This document shows positions 24,387 through 35,205 of a stretch of 38,889 nucleotides of DNA, piece by piece (position 1 is the stretch's first letter; each line of letters starts with the position of its first letter). Both the position numbers and the translations under genes were made by a program. This DNA comes from Pilaira anomala. Its lineage: Eukaryota > Mucoromycota > Mucoromycetes > Mucorales > Mucoraceae. The notes beneath the pieces are model-generated. The model saw only the letters and a list, made by a program, of their open reading frames with translations, had not been told where the DNA came from and searched no databases. The DNA is taken from NCBI GenBank assembly GCA_025716855.1, contig JAIXMQ010000132.1, forward strand, positions 1-38,889, written 5' to 3'.

Positions 24387-24390
<4 letters not shown>
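22330..24390 (-). pseudogene. Relic copy 2 of the repeated protein family, near full length, interrupted
   Basis: Minus-strand blocks appear in order: CTGKQCHLGYQEEVNKMYNR and KMWRLSSGQFVEEVMQGF (24386-24240); a possible intron; SPSCSLILDIDDENWNSVFS to FNHFN (24223-23978); a shift to GIINPITDRGHYWLK; another to RPVAVIALTVSGSNKRFYQG and FETCITYVVNG ending in a GTAAG donor; then ENGKCGRLPRRSGSGSECK. About 700 bp of unrelated repeat-bearing DNA follows (roughly 22860-23580). The frame resumes with EERECAAEIPNYKF and YELEAVEVSNN, and the C-terminus carries LELSNPLGRYVCVLRS, then after a one-base shift in a T run MVPLVEQVCIAKNDDG to a stop near 22330. Multiple shifts and the insertion make it non-functional. 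Function of the family is unknown to me. Confidence 0.65.
22891..23340. repeat. Dispersed repeat, copy B, with two 32-bp tandem units
   Basis: Two tandem units start at 22891 (TCGCTAAGTCTTGAACATTT) and 22923 (CCGCTAAGCCGTGACCATTC), a 32-bp period. Downstream, 23281-23340 carries AAGCTGAGAGAGACAGAGTT and a CAAAAGCACAATGTACTTTT block. Both parts match copy A at 14770-14930. The segment interrupts relic copy 2, which suggests an inserted element. Confidence 0.6.
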
Positions 24391-24418
<28 letters not shown>

Positions 24419-24448
24419 CTTCTCATTCCAGTTTACTTTTAACTGGCG

Positions 24449-24713
24449 TGATCTTGTCAAACTGTTTTTGTTATAGTCTTTATTCCAAAAGGTTTTCTTG
24501 GGATATCTACAGACACGGTACAGTCAGCTCTACCAGTTATATTTGAGAATTTTGTTATTCTAGAGCATCGTCTGAAATACCCAGTGGTATTTTTTTTAGT
24601 TGGACAGGAGCGCGAGTTTGACGGAACCAACCGACTCCCAGATCCTTTCTGGCGTACTCTATTACAATCCGTTGGCGTAGAGGAACATTTCTTCTGCTTA
24701 GTTTTCACCAGCT

Positions 24714-24715
<2 letters not shown>
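24449..24715 (+). pseudogene. Orphan protein-coding fragment, unrecognised
   Basis: An open frame of about 88 codons without a Met start runs to a TAA that merges into a 28-base A tract. The composition is convincingly protein-like: KGFLGISTDTVQ, NFVILEHRLKYPVVFFLVGQ and DPFWRTLLQSVGVEEHFFCL. It lies head-to-head with relic copy 2. The upstream frame is closed by stops after an A tract, so either a 5' exon is missing or this is a broken piece. I do not recognise the family. Confidence 0.4.
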
Positions 24716-24744
<29 letters not shown>

Positions 24745-25777
24745 TTTGTATGGCGTGTGAAAAAAAAATGATTCGTGAAAAAATGTGGGCACAAAAAATA
24801 TGGTGCGCGTATCTTTCCCCTTTTTATATTCTTTGTGGAAATATAGAAATAAAGGCTAATGGAATAATAATCATTACATCACTTTTGTTTTCCATGACTG
24901 ATAAACTTTTAAGAAAAGGGTTTTTATGTATCTGCTTTTAGTTTTTATTTAAAGGTATAGCGGAAAAAAACTTTTTGGCCAATGTAAAAAATGAATTTTA
25001 TGGGCAAAAATCAGCCAGTCCTGACTTTGGGAATTTTTCAGAAATTATAAATGTAGGTATATCTTGACATTACAAAGGTTTTCGACCATAGCTTTTTAAT
25101 GGATTTTAATGTAAACTTTACCGCTCTTTCTAATGATGTAAGAATTAAAGTAAAATAATAACAAGTATTAATGATTATTGTGAGAACCCTAAATTACAGT
25201 CTTCGTTAAGGCAATTGTGTTTTTTAAAAATAAACATAAATAATAATGATGGGTGTATCACTGTACCCAGCAAAAAATTTATAACACGAAAAAAAAAAGT
25301 CCTCCAGAAACGTTTTTCTTTATTTAGTTTGTGATGTGTGAGAATAAAAGTTTTTGAGTTGTGATACGTTATACCGGAAAGAGCCGTGAATTGATTGCAC
25401 TACTCTGATTAATAAAAACAAAAAAATTTTTTTTTCGTATACAAGACTTTATTTTATATTAAATGAGGAAACAATAAGAAAACAAAAAAGATAGATAAAA
25501 TATGTATTCGATATATAAGGGGCTAAATAAAGTGAATTACATGTGAAAATTTATTATATACACTCTTTAGATATATTGTGTTATGGTTTTTATTTAACGA
25601 GCCAAAAGGGAGAAGGGGACCAGGCTTTTTTTTATATATTATTATTACAGCCTACAAACCAGATAAATTTATGCCTCTTTTTTAGTTACCATGTGATAAT
25701 TAAGTTTGTAGTTATCATAGTATTCTTTAAATAGAAGTTTATTACTATTATTTTTTATCATATATACACGATTTATA
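24716..25777. other. AT-rich gene-poor DNA
   Basis: This stretch begins in a 28-base A tract after the orphan fragment. A 63-codon plus-strand frame (24750-24941) starts shortly downstream but resembles nothing I know. I see no gene or RNA. Confidence 0.45.
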
Positions 25778-25945
25778 CAGTACCCACCGTTTGATTTAAG
25801 GCCGTTGATTTAAGACCGTTTTCAATTTAAGGCCGCAATTTTCTGAAAAAAAAATTGGCCATATTTAAGTCAGAAATAAGGCTATGACACGATTTAAGGC
25901 CACAGAAGTCTGAATATTTTTGCAGCCTTAAATAGAGTGGCACGG
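25778..25945. mobile_element. Pogo/Tc1-like MITE candidate (168 bp)
   Basis: The left end CAGTACCCACCGTTTGATTT followed by AAGGCCG pairs, with a few mismatches and one gap, with the inverted right end, read on the minus strand as CCGTGCCACTCTATTTAAGG then CTG. A TA dinucleotide flanks both ends (25776-25777 and 25946-25947), as expected for Tc1/mariner-pogo target duplications. CAGT-type termini are typical of pogo-like elements. A GATTTAAGGCC motif recurs inside, near 25792, 25805, 25827 and 25891. There is no coding capacity. Confidence 0.6.
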
Positions 25946-28678
25946 TATATTTATAACGGAATCAAACGTTCTATTGTATTGTAAAATTGAGAAAGACTAC
26001 TAGATAAAATGATAAAATGTTTTCAGTAAAATTGAGAAAAACTTGGAGCTAAATTGATAACTGTCAAGAGAATAATTGATAAAAGTCAAGAAAAAATTGA
26101 GAAAGCTCTTGTTTTTAAAAAAAAATACATATCACATCAATGAATATTAAACTACTTATAAATGAACGAGTTCTTTAGAAGACTGCCAAAGATAAATTAA
26201 TCTTCTAACCTGTTATCTGCTTTTTTTGGAAACAAATGCTGTAAATACCAGTTGTATGTTTCCTGTCACCAGAATAATGACATTGCATTTGGTGTACAAG
26301 ACAGAAAAGTGAATGACACTGTAGCTTTTTGTGTACCCCATAATAGTTCCAAAAGAGCATAAATGAGATTTGATGGCAAGTTGAAGTAATTTTCTTTAAA
26401 ACGAAACAAATAAAGTATGCAATTAACTTTATTAATTTAGGGTTTACCAAGAGCCTTTTAACCAATTGAATGAATAAACTCTATACTTATTTACATTATG
26501 GACACCCATTACTACTGCCTTTATATATTACATCTATATAATTACTTATTGATCGTTTAAAATATCAAACACAAGTCTTATATAGAAACAATAAACATAC
26601 TGAAAAAACATAATTACTTTAGTTAAATAAAAAGAGAATTATATATATATAAAAAAAAAAAAACTCCTCGATTACAAAATACATAAATAAGCAGTGAATG
26701 TTGTACACTGGGCAGAAAATACTCCCATTTGCTTGAGATCAATATCAAGAATATTATTATTTACAGACAATGATGAGCATGTCATATTTATTGAGCAATG
26801 AACTTGAAATATAAGTGAGCAAGAGGGTGACAAATACTACTAAAATATTGATTGCAGAGTCATAGAGCCCACCACAGGTACGAGCCTATTTTAAAGTGAC
26901 TTAACGAAGGTCAGCAAACACGAAGCGTAGTAGGGGTCTTGCTACCGTAATGATATGGTCAATTGTAATTGATGCGAGCTGACCTACTCATCCAGCATAA
27001 AGTTTATTAAATGCTACTCTGAGTTGTTCCTGTTTCAATTCTAATCTTAGGTAGGTGTTTATTTTCTTCACTAAATCGATTTTATATGGGACAGAGAACT
27101 AGCTTTTAAAGAGACTCAACGATTTTATTATATGAATATGAATATGATATGTAATTTCGCACTGTATAAATCTTACAGGCGTTTAGTCTTCAAGAAGTAA
27201 AATATGATATGTAGCTTGAACCATGAACTGGCTTTTTGATATCAAGTTTAAGTAAAGTATGTAAAGAAGGACGAGTTTCAATAGCATTTGATCCATAGTA
27301 TTTTCAAGAGAGGCCAAATATTATATATAACATATGATGGGGGGGGGTATATGTGTTTACGCAATAAAATATCTATAATCCAAACAAAAGATAGTTGGCA
27401 ATCAAATAAGAGAGAAAGACCAGAAGATTCATCTATCGCGACAATGGTATTAAAGACAACAATCGGAGGAGGGGTAGGAAGTCACCAGTCCTTGCAACCA
27501 GCAATTAAACCTGTAGCAATTAAGTCTGTGAAAAAAAAATGCAGTTAATATTACTTTCAACTAAAAGGCTTTTTATACAACCGTTATATGCAGTAAGATT
27601 TGGATGTCAGTTATTTAAAAATAAGCAAGTGTAGAGGAAGACGGCAATATCAACCAAAGGACTACCTTTCGAAGACAACAGCACCAGTGTTACAAACACT
27701 AATGTTACCACACAACGTAAGGCGTTTGTCCCCGCAAGGATAGCCACCGAGTCTCGTTTGGTTGCTTGGACAGCCAGCCACCTACCTTTTTAATCCTTCA
27801 ATAGGCGGAGGCATTTGTCACCTTTTTATCGATCAAGTCTCATCTCAACTGATGCCAGCACTTGCAAAAAAAAAAAAAAAAGAGAGTACCATAATCAGTA
27901 TTTGTACTGCGATAATGAATTAATTGTTGTCACTTGCGTCATAAAAAAATTGAGTATTGAGAAAACATTACCTTAAAAAGAGGTCGTACTACACGAAGTT
28001 TTTGTAAGACGATGAGCATGCGTAATCTAGTAGCGAATAATACTGCTTCTACGACGACTTTCTTTAAACACGACAACAAATATCGCATCCCATATTGGGT
28101 TCAGATATATCATTTTATTGCCTTAAAGGTGTTCGCTACGGGAGCGGTTAAATTTTCTCCAGTAAAATTATAGAGGTTTAATCCCCAGTAAAATTATCAG
28201 AAGTAGTAATTATGTAACTTAATTTTGTAACCTCTTGTAAACCTGAAAATTGCTGGAACCTCAGATAATTATTCGAACTCCAAAGAATGTGCATTAATTT
28301 TTTTTTAGAAACAACTCCGCAGGAAAAGATTATAAAATAGAGTCGTAGTTGATTAAGCACTGGCCACACACATAGATAGAGTTCACAGTCATTTCATGTG
28401 ATTATCAAAAGTATGTTTGTAACATATAAAGGAGGGCAGGTATTAAACAAGCTGTTTAATACCATAAATCATGGTAATAACTCGTTTATATTATTCACAT
28501 GAGTATGTTATGAAGTTTGAGAATAAAAAAAAAAAAAAAGTTTTAAGTTTTTTTGTAACAAACACTACGCCCTAAAAAAAAAAAATTATCTTGTTATTTT
28601 CTCTCTTTTCTATTTTTTCTCTTTTCTTTTTCTTCTTGATTAAAAAGAAAAAATAAAAGGTATTAAATAAAAAAAAAA
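25946..28678. other. Gene-poor island with small coding relics
   Basis: I find no intact gene. On the minus strand at about 26906-26990 a frame reads QLASITIDHIITVARPLLRF. On the plus strand at about 27630-27793 a frame reads KGLPFEDNSTSVTNTNVTT and ARIATESRLVAWTASHLPF. Both look like fragments of degraded coding sequence. A CCAGTAAAATTAT repeat occurs twice at 28159-28197. The last ~150 bp are a pyrimidine-rich promoter region for the perilipin gene. Confidence 0.4.
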
Positions 28679-30037
28679 ATGACAAAAATTTCTAAACATC
28701 AACCAACAGATGATGGTAAGTTTTATAAAGAAAAAGGAGAGGATATAATTAATGTTTACATAAAATTTTAATCTGTTTTATAACTATCTCGTTTTAAAAC
28801 AATAGCAGAAAACGGGCATACAAAACATACTGAAGGAAACGGTAATAAGACAACAACTGGAGCAGTAGTAGAAAAAAAGATGACAACACCTATGGATGGA
28901 GAATTTGTAAAACGCGTTACATCACTTCCACTTGTACAAGATGGTGTTTCTACAGCACAAGCGATTGCCAACAAAACATCCCTTGGAAGATTTGCTTTAT
29001 CCAAAGCAAACTCAACTTATCAAACACTTTATGAATATGCCAGTCGTAATGAACCTATTCAAACTTATTATCAAGCTTATTTTGAACCTCATCTTCAAAA
29101 AGTGGATCAATTCGGCTGTAGATCTTTAGATGTGATTGAATCTCGAGTTCCATTGATTGCTAAACCTAGTCAAGATATCTATCAGTCCATGACTGAACCG
29201 ACTTATCAATTGTTTGGTAATGCCAAGATTCGATTGGATTCAACCATTTCTAACGTCACTCATCCTGCTCATCTTGTGATTGAACAAACCAATAAAAGGT
29301 TAAGTCCTTATGTTGATAATTTGGAAAATGTAGTTGAACGATACCTTCCAATCAATGAAAATAATGTTGTTAAAAAGCGTCAACAAGAAGATCAAGATGA
29401 AGCTAAAGAAAGAGATCCTAATCAATTGGTTAGAGTATATGATGTATTAAATTCTGCTTCACGTCGTGTCACTCAAAGAGTAACCGAACAAGTCAATAAA
29501 TCTGGTATTCCTAAATCTCGTCAAGAATTCACTCGTCTAGTAGAAGAAAACTCAACGATTCAAAACTTGACAAGTCAAATCAGTCTTTATCAAGAAGCTA
29601 TTACTCATTCAGTTACGGTCTATGGTAGTTTAGCTAAAGAAAAGTTACCTGCTTCTGTCAGTGTACGTGTTCAACAAACAAGTGAGTTATTGAATCAGGT
29701 TGCAGAGTTGATGAATCAGCAATTAATTCAAATCAAACTCTATATAAAATCTACAACACCACAACCAGAATGGGTAAAAGAAAAGTTACAATCGTTGGCT
29801 CAAACTACAATGGAACAACTCGAGAGTATTAAACAAGAATTGGTACGTAATGATATTGGATACGTTGATAAATTGAAGCATGTGGCTCTTAACCTTCAAG
29901 AACAACTCTTACCCATGTTACAACAAATGGCTAATCAATTGACGAGTTATTCTAACGTTGTACGTGAAAAGGCTGTACATGAATTAAATGTTCCTAGTCA
30001 TTACTTTGGTATAAACTCAAAGACGAAGACTCAATAA
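28679..30037 (+). CDS. Perilipin-family lipid-droplet protein
   Basis: Two exons, 28679-28715 and 28806-30037, give 422 residues; the first exon codes only 12 residues. The N-terminal core DGEFVKRVTSLPLVQDGVS and the following SKANSTYQTLYEYA match the fungal perilipin (MPL1/CAP20-like) PAT-type region. Long amphipathic helical repeats with YQ, QLT and LLNQVAEL patterns follow, then a charged linker around KKRQQEDQDEAKERD. No signal peptide or membrane segment is seen. The family coats lipid droplets and controls triacylglycerol turnover, which suits an oleaginous mucoralean fungus. An ATG at 28880 would be an alternative short start, but the spliced ATG keeps a good donor and acceptor. Confidence 0.85.
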
Positions 30038-30131
30038 CTTCTTTTTTTTTTTTTAAAAAAAAAAAAATCATTTTAAATAAATAAATAAAAAAATCCAACA
30101 TTTCCTTCTTTCTTTTTCTTTTTATTATTAT

Positions 30132-30683
30132 TTACTTTTGTTGTTCTTCTGAAGTAACAGCAGGTGTTTCAATGACAACATTAAATGCGCCATTCTTTCC
30201 TCTTTCGGTTACGATCATCTTTTCGGTAGGACTGGGTCGGGAATCAGTGGCTTTGACAATTAGTTTCATCTTTTCAATCTTTTGCTTTCGGTCCATTTGA
30301 CAGGCTTCAAATGAGATGGCAGATACGGCCATAAAAGATGCTACGGCCCAGTTGGCTGATGTTGGGATTGCTCTCTTTCTTAAAAATCGAAGTGAACCTA
30401 CCGCCAAACCAGTACCTATAATATATATAAATATATAAATTTAATTATTGTTGTTTGTTTTTTTTTTGTCATGGTGTTAAATAACTCATTTACCAATGCC
30501 GTAAAGTAAAGCATTTCGTGCACAAGGAATGCGATTAACTTCTTTGAAATCTTCAAGTTTGACAGTCTAATTTTTTTTTTTCATTCTTGGTTTAACTTTT
30601 TCTTTTTTTGTATTCTATATAAATATATTTACCTTTAAAGCGTCAACAAATTTAGGTGAGTCTTGTTCTGAAGGGGAGGACAT
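30132..30683 (-). CDS. COX20: Cytochrome c oxidase assembly protein COX20
   Basis: Inner-mitochondrial-membrane chaperone for newly made Cox2. Three exons on the minus strand, 30683-30633, 30566-30494 and 30415-30132, give 135 residues with introns of 66 and 78 bp. The protein has a short N-terminus, VNRIPCARNALLYGIGTG leading into the first membrane helix, the family-typical LRFLRKRAIPTSANW, and a second helix (AVASFMAVSAISFEAC) followed by QMDRKQKIEKMK. The tail is charged. The two-helix hairpin and size fit the COX20/FAM36A family. It is divergent from the ATP synthase gamma gene, 302 bp away, so the two may be co-regulated. Confidence 0.88.
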
Positions 30684-30985
30684 GATATAAATGCATAAAT
30701 AAACTTTTGGAAAAAGTTTATGAGAAAAAGTTTTATTCGGGGTTTTAAGGAGGAAAAGTAATTGTCAATATGACATCAAGACTGACCACGCCCCCTCTCA
30801 GTACAATCAGGGACGGAAGTAATAAGCGAAAAAATGCTCTTTCCCACCGCTGCTCTTTTCCTGTAGAATTGTTTAACTGAGTGTTAATTTATACCAGCGT
30901 TTTTAAACCTTGCTCCAAAAAAACAAAAACTTGATTCTTTTTTTTTTTTTTCAAACCACCACCCCACTCACCCTTCTCCTTCAAT
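30684..30985. promoter_or_regulatory. Divergent promoter COX20 / ATP3
   Basis: 302 bp separate the start codons of two mitochondrial genes. The middle part (around 30775-30860) is relatively GC-rich for this genome (GACCACGCCCCCTCTCAGTA), standing out from the AT-rich flanks; a CACCACCCCACTCACCC block lies just before the ATP3 start. These are plausible regulatory sites, but no factor is identified. Confidence 0.55.
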
Positions 30986-32080
30986 ATGTTGACTGCTGTT
31001 ACTCGTAATGTCGCTTGTAAAGCTCCCATGAGGTGAATAGAAAAAAAAATTATTCGATAAAGATAAATAACAACTAAAAAAAAAAAAAATTGTATCATAG
31101 CATGCAAGTTCGTAATATGGCTACTCTTAAAGAAAGTAAGCAAAAATAAATAAAATAAAAATGACAGTTTTATAGAAATATAGCAGAAATATCTGATACA
31201 CACACCTAATTAGTTCAACAACGTTTAAAGTCTGTTCAAAATATTGAAAAGATTACAAAGTCCATGAAGATGATCGCTTCCACTAAAGTTGCAAAGGCTC
31301 AACGTGGTATGGAGTCTGCCCGTGTCTTTGGTACCGCCTCTAGCAGTAAAGTATATATAAAAAAAAAAAATGCAGCATAGAAAAAAAAAACGAAGAGAGA
31401 TATACTAACAGTTCAGATGGAATTTAGCCCTTTTCAATAGTGCCGAAACTCAAGCTAAACCCGAAGATAAGATTCTCTTTGTTGCTTCGTCTTCTGATCG
31501 TGGTCTCTGTGGTGGTATTCACTCTAGTGTCAGTAAGGCTACTCGTAGAGAAATTGCCGAAAAGCCCAGTGCCGAGCTTGTTATCCTTGGTGATAAGCCC
31601 AAGGCACAATTAGGTCGTGTTGTTCGTAACAACATTGCAATCTCATTCAATCAAATCGGTAAGGATATGCCATCATTTGAAGAAGCATCCTCTATTGTAG
31701 ATATCATCAAGGAACAAGGTATTGAATTTGATACTGCTAATATCATCTATAACAAGTTCATCTCTGTTGTATCTTATGAGGCATCTACCATTCCTGCCTA
31801 CAGTGAAGCTACTTTCAAGGCCTCACCTAATTTTGCTGTATATGAAATCGAGGATGATGTGCTTGCTAACCTCCAGGAATTCTCTTTTGCTAATGGACTT
31901 TACTGGGCTATGGTCGAAGGTCATGCAGCAGAGATGTGTGCTAAGCGTGCTGCTATGGAGAACGCTACGAAGAACGCAGGAGAAATGATTAGTAAATTAA
32001 CCATGACTTTCAATCGTGGACGTCAAGCTGTCATTACAAATGAATTGATTGATATTATTACAGGTGCCTCTGCTCTTTAA
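30986..32080 (+). CDS. ATP3: Mitochondrial ATP synthase gamma subunit
   Basis: Central-stalk subunit of F1-ATPase. Exons 30986-31032, 31101-31135, 31214-31345 and 31428-32080 give 288 residues. A basic presequence (MLTAVTRNVACKAP...) precedes the mature-type start ATLKEIQQRLKSVQNIEKIT. The family motifs TKSMKMIASTKVAKAQ and SSSDRGLCGGIHSSV are intact, as is the C-terminal helix with ENATKNAGEMISKL and NRGRQAVITNELIDI. For the third intron the GTAAAG donor at 31346 and the TTTAG acceptor at 31426-31427 were chosen because they keep frame and give TASSTLFNSAETQ; a second in-frame pair exists (donor 31351, acceptor ending 31411) and would add five residues (net). Confidence 0.95.
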
Positions 32081-33270
32081 ATTTTATGGCACCATTTTTA
32101 TTTTTTCTCGTTTTTATTTTGCATTGATTAAAAAGAGAACATTTTGTAACATTTTTTTTTTTTTTTTTTGCGGTTGATGAATAATAATTTTTGGGGGAGT
32201 ACACTTTATTTTCAAAATGAAAATTGAAACAAATTGTTATTTATATCGGCTCTTATCCTTTTAAGAAAACGGGTATGAATCAAATTGGTTGATCCGAATT
32301 GAACATAAAAAAATATAGTAACTATTCGGTTTGACTTTATTTGGTATTTTAGACTTTGGAAAAAGTCAAGCAATACAAGTCTTTACACGTGATTTGATGT
32401 CTAATCTGTTTACTTATCAGATATACTTTTGTAACCTGAATACAACAAGTATATTCAAGCAAATGAACACGCGTTTTTCTTTCTTTTGTTGGAATGTGAA
32501 ACTTGCGCACGAACCTAATTCAAAATGTTATTGATCGACCGTGAAGAAGAAAAAAAAGAAAGAAATGGATTAATACATGTGAATTATGACAAAACAAGAC
32601 AACGTTCAACATGTGAAAAGAAATTTTGATATGTCTAGCCCTTTTTTTTTTATTGTTCAATTGACTTTTTATTTGTTTTTTTTTTATTTATTTTTAGTAT
32701 GAATTAAGATGCGATCTCGGACAAAAGGCTCTAAATGTTACTTTTTTTGCCGTTAAAAATAAAGTAAAGATAGCCTTTTATATTATGTATGACAAAGGAA
32801 GCCAAACACTCTTGATCAATAAAAAACTTATGTAAAAAAAAAAAAAAAACGGTCCCATTGAATATTACATTACTTTACTATATTTTGTACCTTTTTTTTT
32901 TCTCCCTCTCTCTCTCTCTCTCTTCTTTCTTTAACCCTCACTTTTTCTTTTTTTAATTTTCTTTTTAAAATTTTAAAGGTGAATTTTAAGCAAAAAAAAA
33001 AAAAAAAAAAAAAAAAACGAAAAGATAATTAATTCAACAAACTTGTATAGACATTTACTTTTTTCAACGCTCCAACCCCTTTATAATTGAAACTAAAACC
33101 TATTTCTTTTTAATTGTCTTTTTATTAATATCCATTCAGTGCTTTAATCATTTTTTTTTTTAAAAAAAAGGTAAAAAAAAAAAAAAAAAAAATCATAATG
33201 CATATTTATTTAAACTATATATTATTTAGAAAAAAGCATAATTATTACGCGACACCTAAATTTAATTAAT
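32081..33270. other. Intergenic region upstream of the zinc-finger gene
   Basis: 1.19 kb with T tracts (32150-32169), a (CT)n tract near 32903-32922 and A tracts at 32992-33017 and 33173-33192. A 67-codon plus-strand frame (32331-32534) is unrecognised and unsupported. The last 400 bp are the likely promoter and 5' UTR of the C2H2 gene. Confidence 0.5.
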
Positions 33271-34898
33271 ATGAACCCCATTACTCATGATCAAGAATTA
33301 GCTACTGCTAATCAAAATATGTACAATACTATGATTACGCCATCTTCACTCATATATGACTATGCACCTTTTATAGAAACCAATAGCGTAGCAGGTACTA
33401 AAAATATAAAAAAAAAAAATGGCATGCATTTACAAGGTTTGATTAAAACGTTTCTAAAAAGCAGGAGGTCCTATGATGAACAGTAGTCAAGTCTCATTAT
33501 CAGAGGCTTCCGTCTGCTCTTCTTCAATGGGTATTCGGACACCCGATGTACATCCGGTTCCCGATACAAGTCTATTACTAACTGTCACACAACCAGCTCG
33601 TTATGGAGATCATCAACAAATGTTAAACAATAATGGGTTCCCTCAACAATGGACTCATACTGACCCTGTACTTGCTTGGCCCATGTTGAATGAACATGTC
33701 ACTATTAAACAAGAACCTTCATGTCAAGTAAAGTATTAATACTCTTTAATCTTATCTCTATTATATATATATATATATATTGATTTTTTCTCGTTACTTT
33801 TTTTAGGTCATTTATGGAGACTATATGATGCAAGAAGAAGAAGAAGAAACGGCTTCGTCATCAATGCGTAAATCTCCTCATTATCGCCGCAATACTGTAT
33901 CACTACCACTATGGTGTGACAGCAGTAATCAAGTGAAACAAGAAGAGTCTGAACTCAGAAGACAGTCTATGAATGATATGAATAATGTATGTAATTTATC
34001 TCGAGAACAATTAATTCAACGTGTTGTTCAACTTGAGAAAGAAAAAGAACTCTCCCGTAAGATATCAGGTACTAAAAGAGGCTTAAATGTCACTAAAGAG
34101 TGAATACATTTTATTAATATATAAAATAGGTTCCTCAGTGCTTGAGTCAACAGGTACAAGAGATCAATCTGATCAAGATGATTTTCATCCTTGTCGTTGG
34201 TCCGGTTGTGATACATCAGGTACAACTTTGGATCAACTGATTGTTCATATCCGAGATGTTCATATCGGCAGCGGAAAGGTAAATCTCTTTCTCTTTTATA
34301 AATAAGCTTTCTGTTGCTCATATGATTCTTATAAATTATTTAAAATCAGGCAGCCTATTATTGTCAGTGGTTAGGTTGTCCTAGAAACCAAAAACCATTT
34401 TTAAAACGTCACAAGATGCAAAACCATATGAGAACGCATACGGGAGAAAGACCATTTGAATGTCAAATTGAAGACTGTGATAAGAAATTCTCTCGACCGG
34501 ATTCATTGAATACACATATCAAGACCCATTCAAGTATTCGACCTTATGCATGCCCAGTAGAAAATTGTAGTAAAGCCTACTTCCATTCAAGATCGCTTCG
34601 TAAACACGCTAAATCACATGAACCCAATCAAGCTACGCCACTCCAACATCCATATCGTCGATTGAAAGTATTCAATAATACGCCCTCAGAAACAACAACA
34701 AATACGCCAAATGTAGTACGACGTCAACAACAAGGTAGATTTTATGCGGATGTAAAAGTGATGGATGATTTTGAACAGCAACAACAACAAATATTTGCAG
34801 CTGGTACTGCGTATTATACTACTCCTTTTGATTATGGACAATCGTATTATGATTTAAATTCGTCTCAATTAATGACGGATACAAATTTTAATCTATAG
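33271..34898 (+). CDS. C2H2 zinc-finger transcription factor, GLI/Zic-like
   Basis: Exons 33271-33394, 33465-33727, 33807-34068, 34130-34278 and 34350-34898 give 448 residues. Four C2H2 fingers: C238/C243/H256/H261, C271/C276/H292/H296, C304/C309/H322/H326 and C334/C339/H352/H356. The first two are the atypical CRW-C and CQWLGC type that pack together in GLI/Zic proteins; THTGERPFEC is a classical linker, and the last finger ending SLRKHAKSH recalls the fifth GLI finger. The N-terminal half is Ser/Gln-rich with two copies of a KQE motif (IKQEP, VKQEE), sumoylation-like, and a short Leu/Glu helix (REQLIQRVVQLEKEKE). The C-terminus has a short Gln run and Tyr-rich tail. It should be a nuclear DNA-binding regulator; targets are unknown. 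Confidence 0.9.
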
Positions 34899-35205
34899 AT
34901 TTTTTTATATGAATTTTCTTTCTTTTTTTTTTTCTTCTTCTTTTTTTTTTTTGCTTTTTTTTTTCTTTTTGTATGCTTTACATGTTAATAAATACTTTCT
35001 ACTTTAACTTAATTCGGTCATTCCGATCTTCTTTTTTTTCATTTTAACTTTTTCAACCAATCCTATTAATCATTACTTTTTTGTGGGGGCAATACGTGAC
35101 TTGTAACTTAAGAACTCCATCTCTATTTTTTTTTTTTTTACCTTGTTAAAAAAAAAAAAAAATCTACTATTATTATTTTTCTCTCTTTTTTAAAAAAAAA
35201 CAATC
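34899..35205. promoter_or_regulatory. Intergenic region before NFS1
   Basis: 307 bp of T-rich sequence between two co-directional genes hold the zinc-finger gene's 3' UTR and the NFS1 promoter. No specific motif is claimed. Confidence 0.45.

Noticed and set aside
32331..32534. 67-codon frame between ATP3 and the zinc-finger gene
   Set aside because: Not recognised; no conserved-looking motif or splice context.
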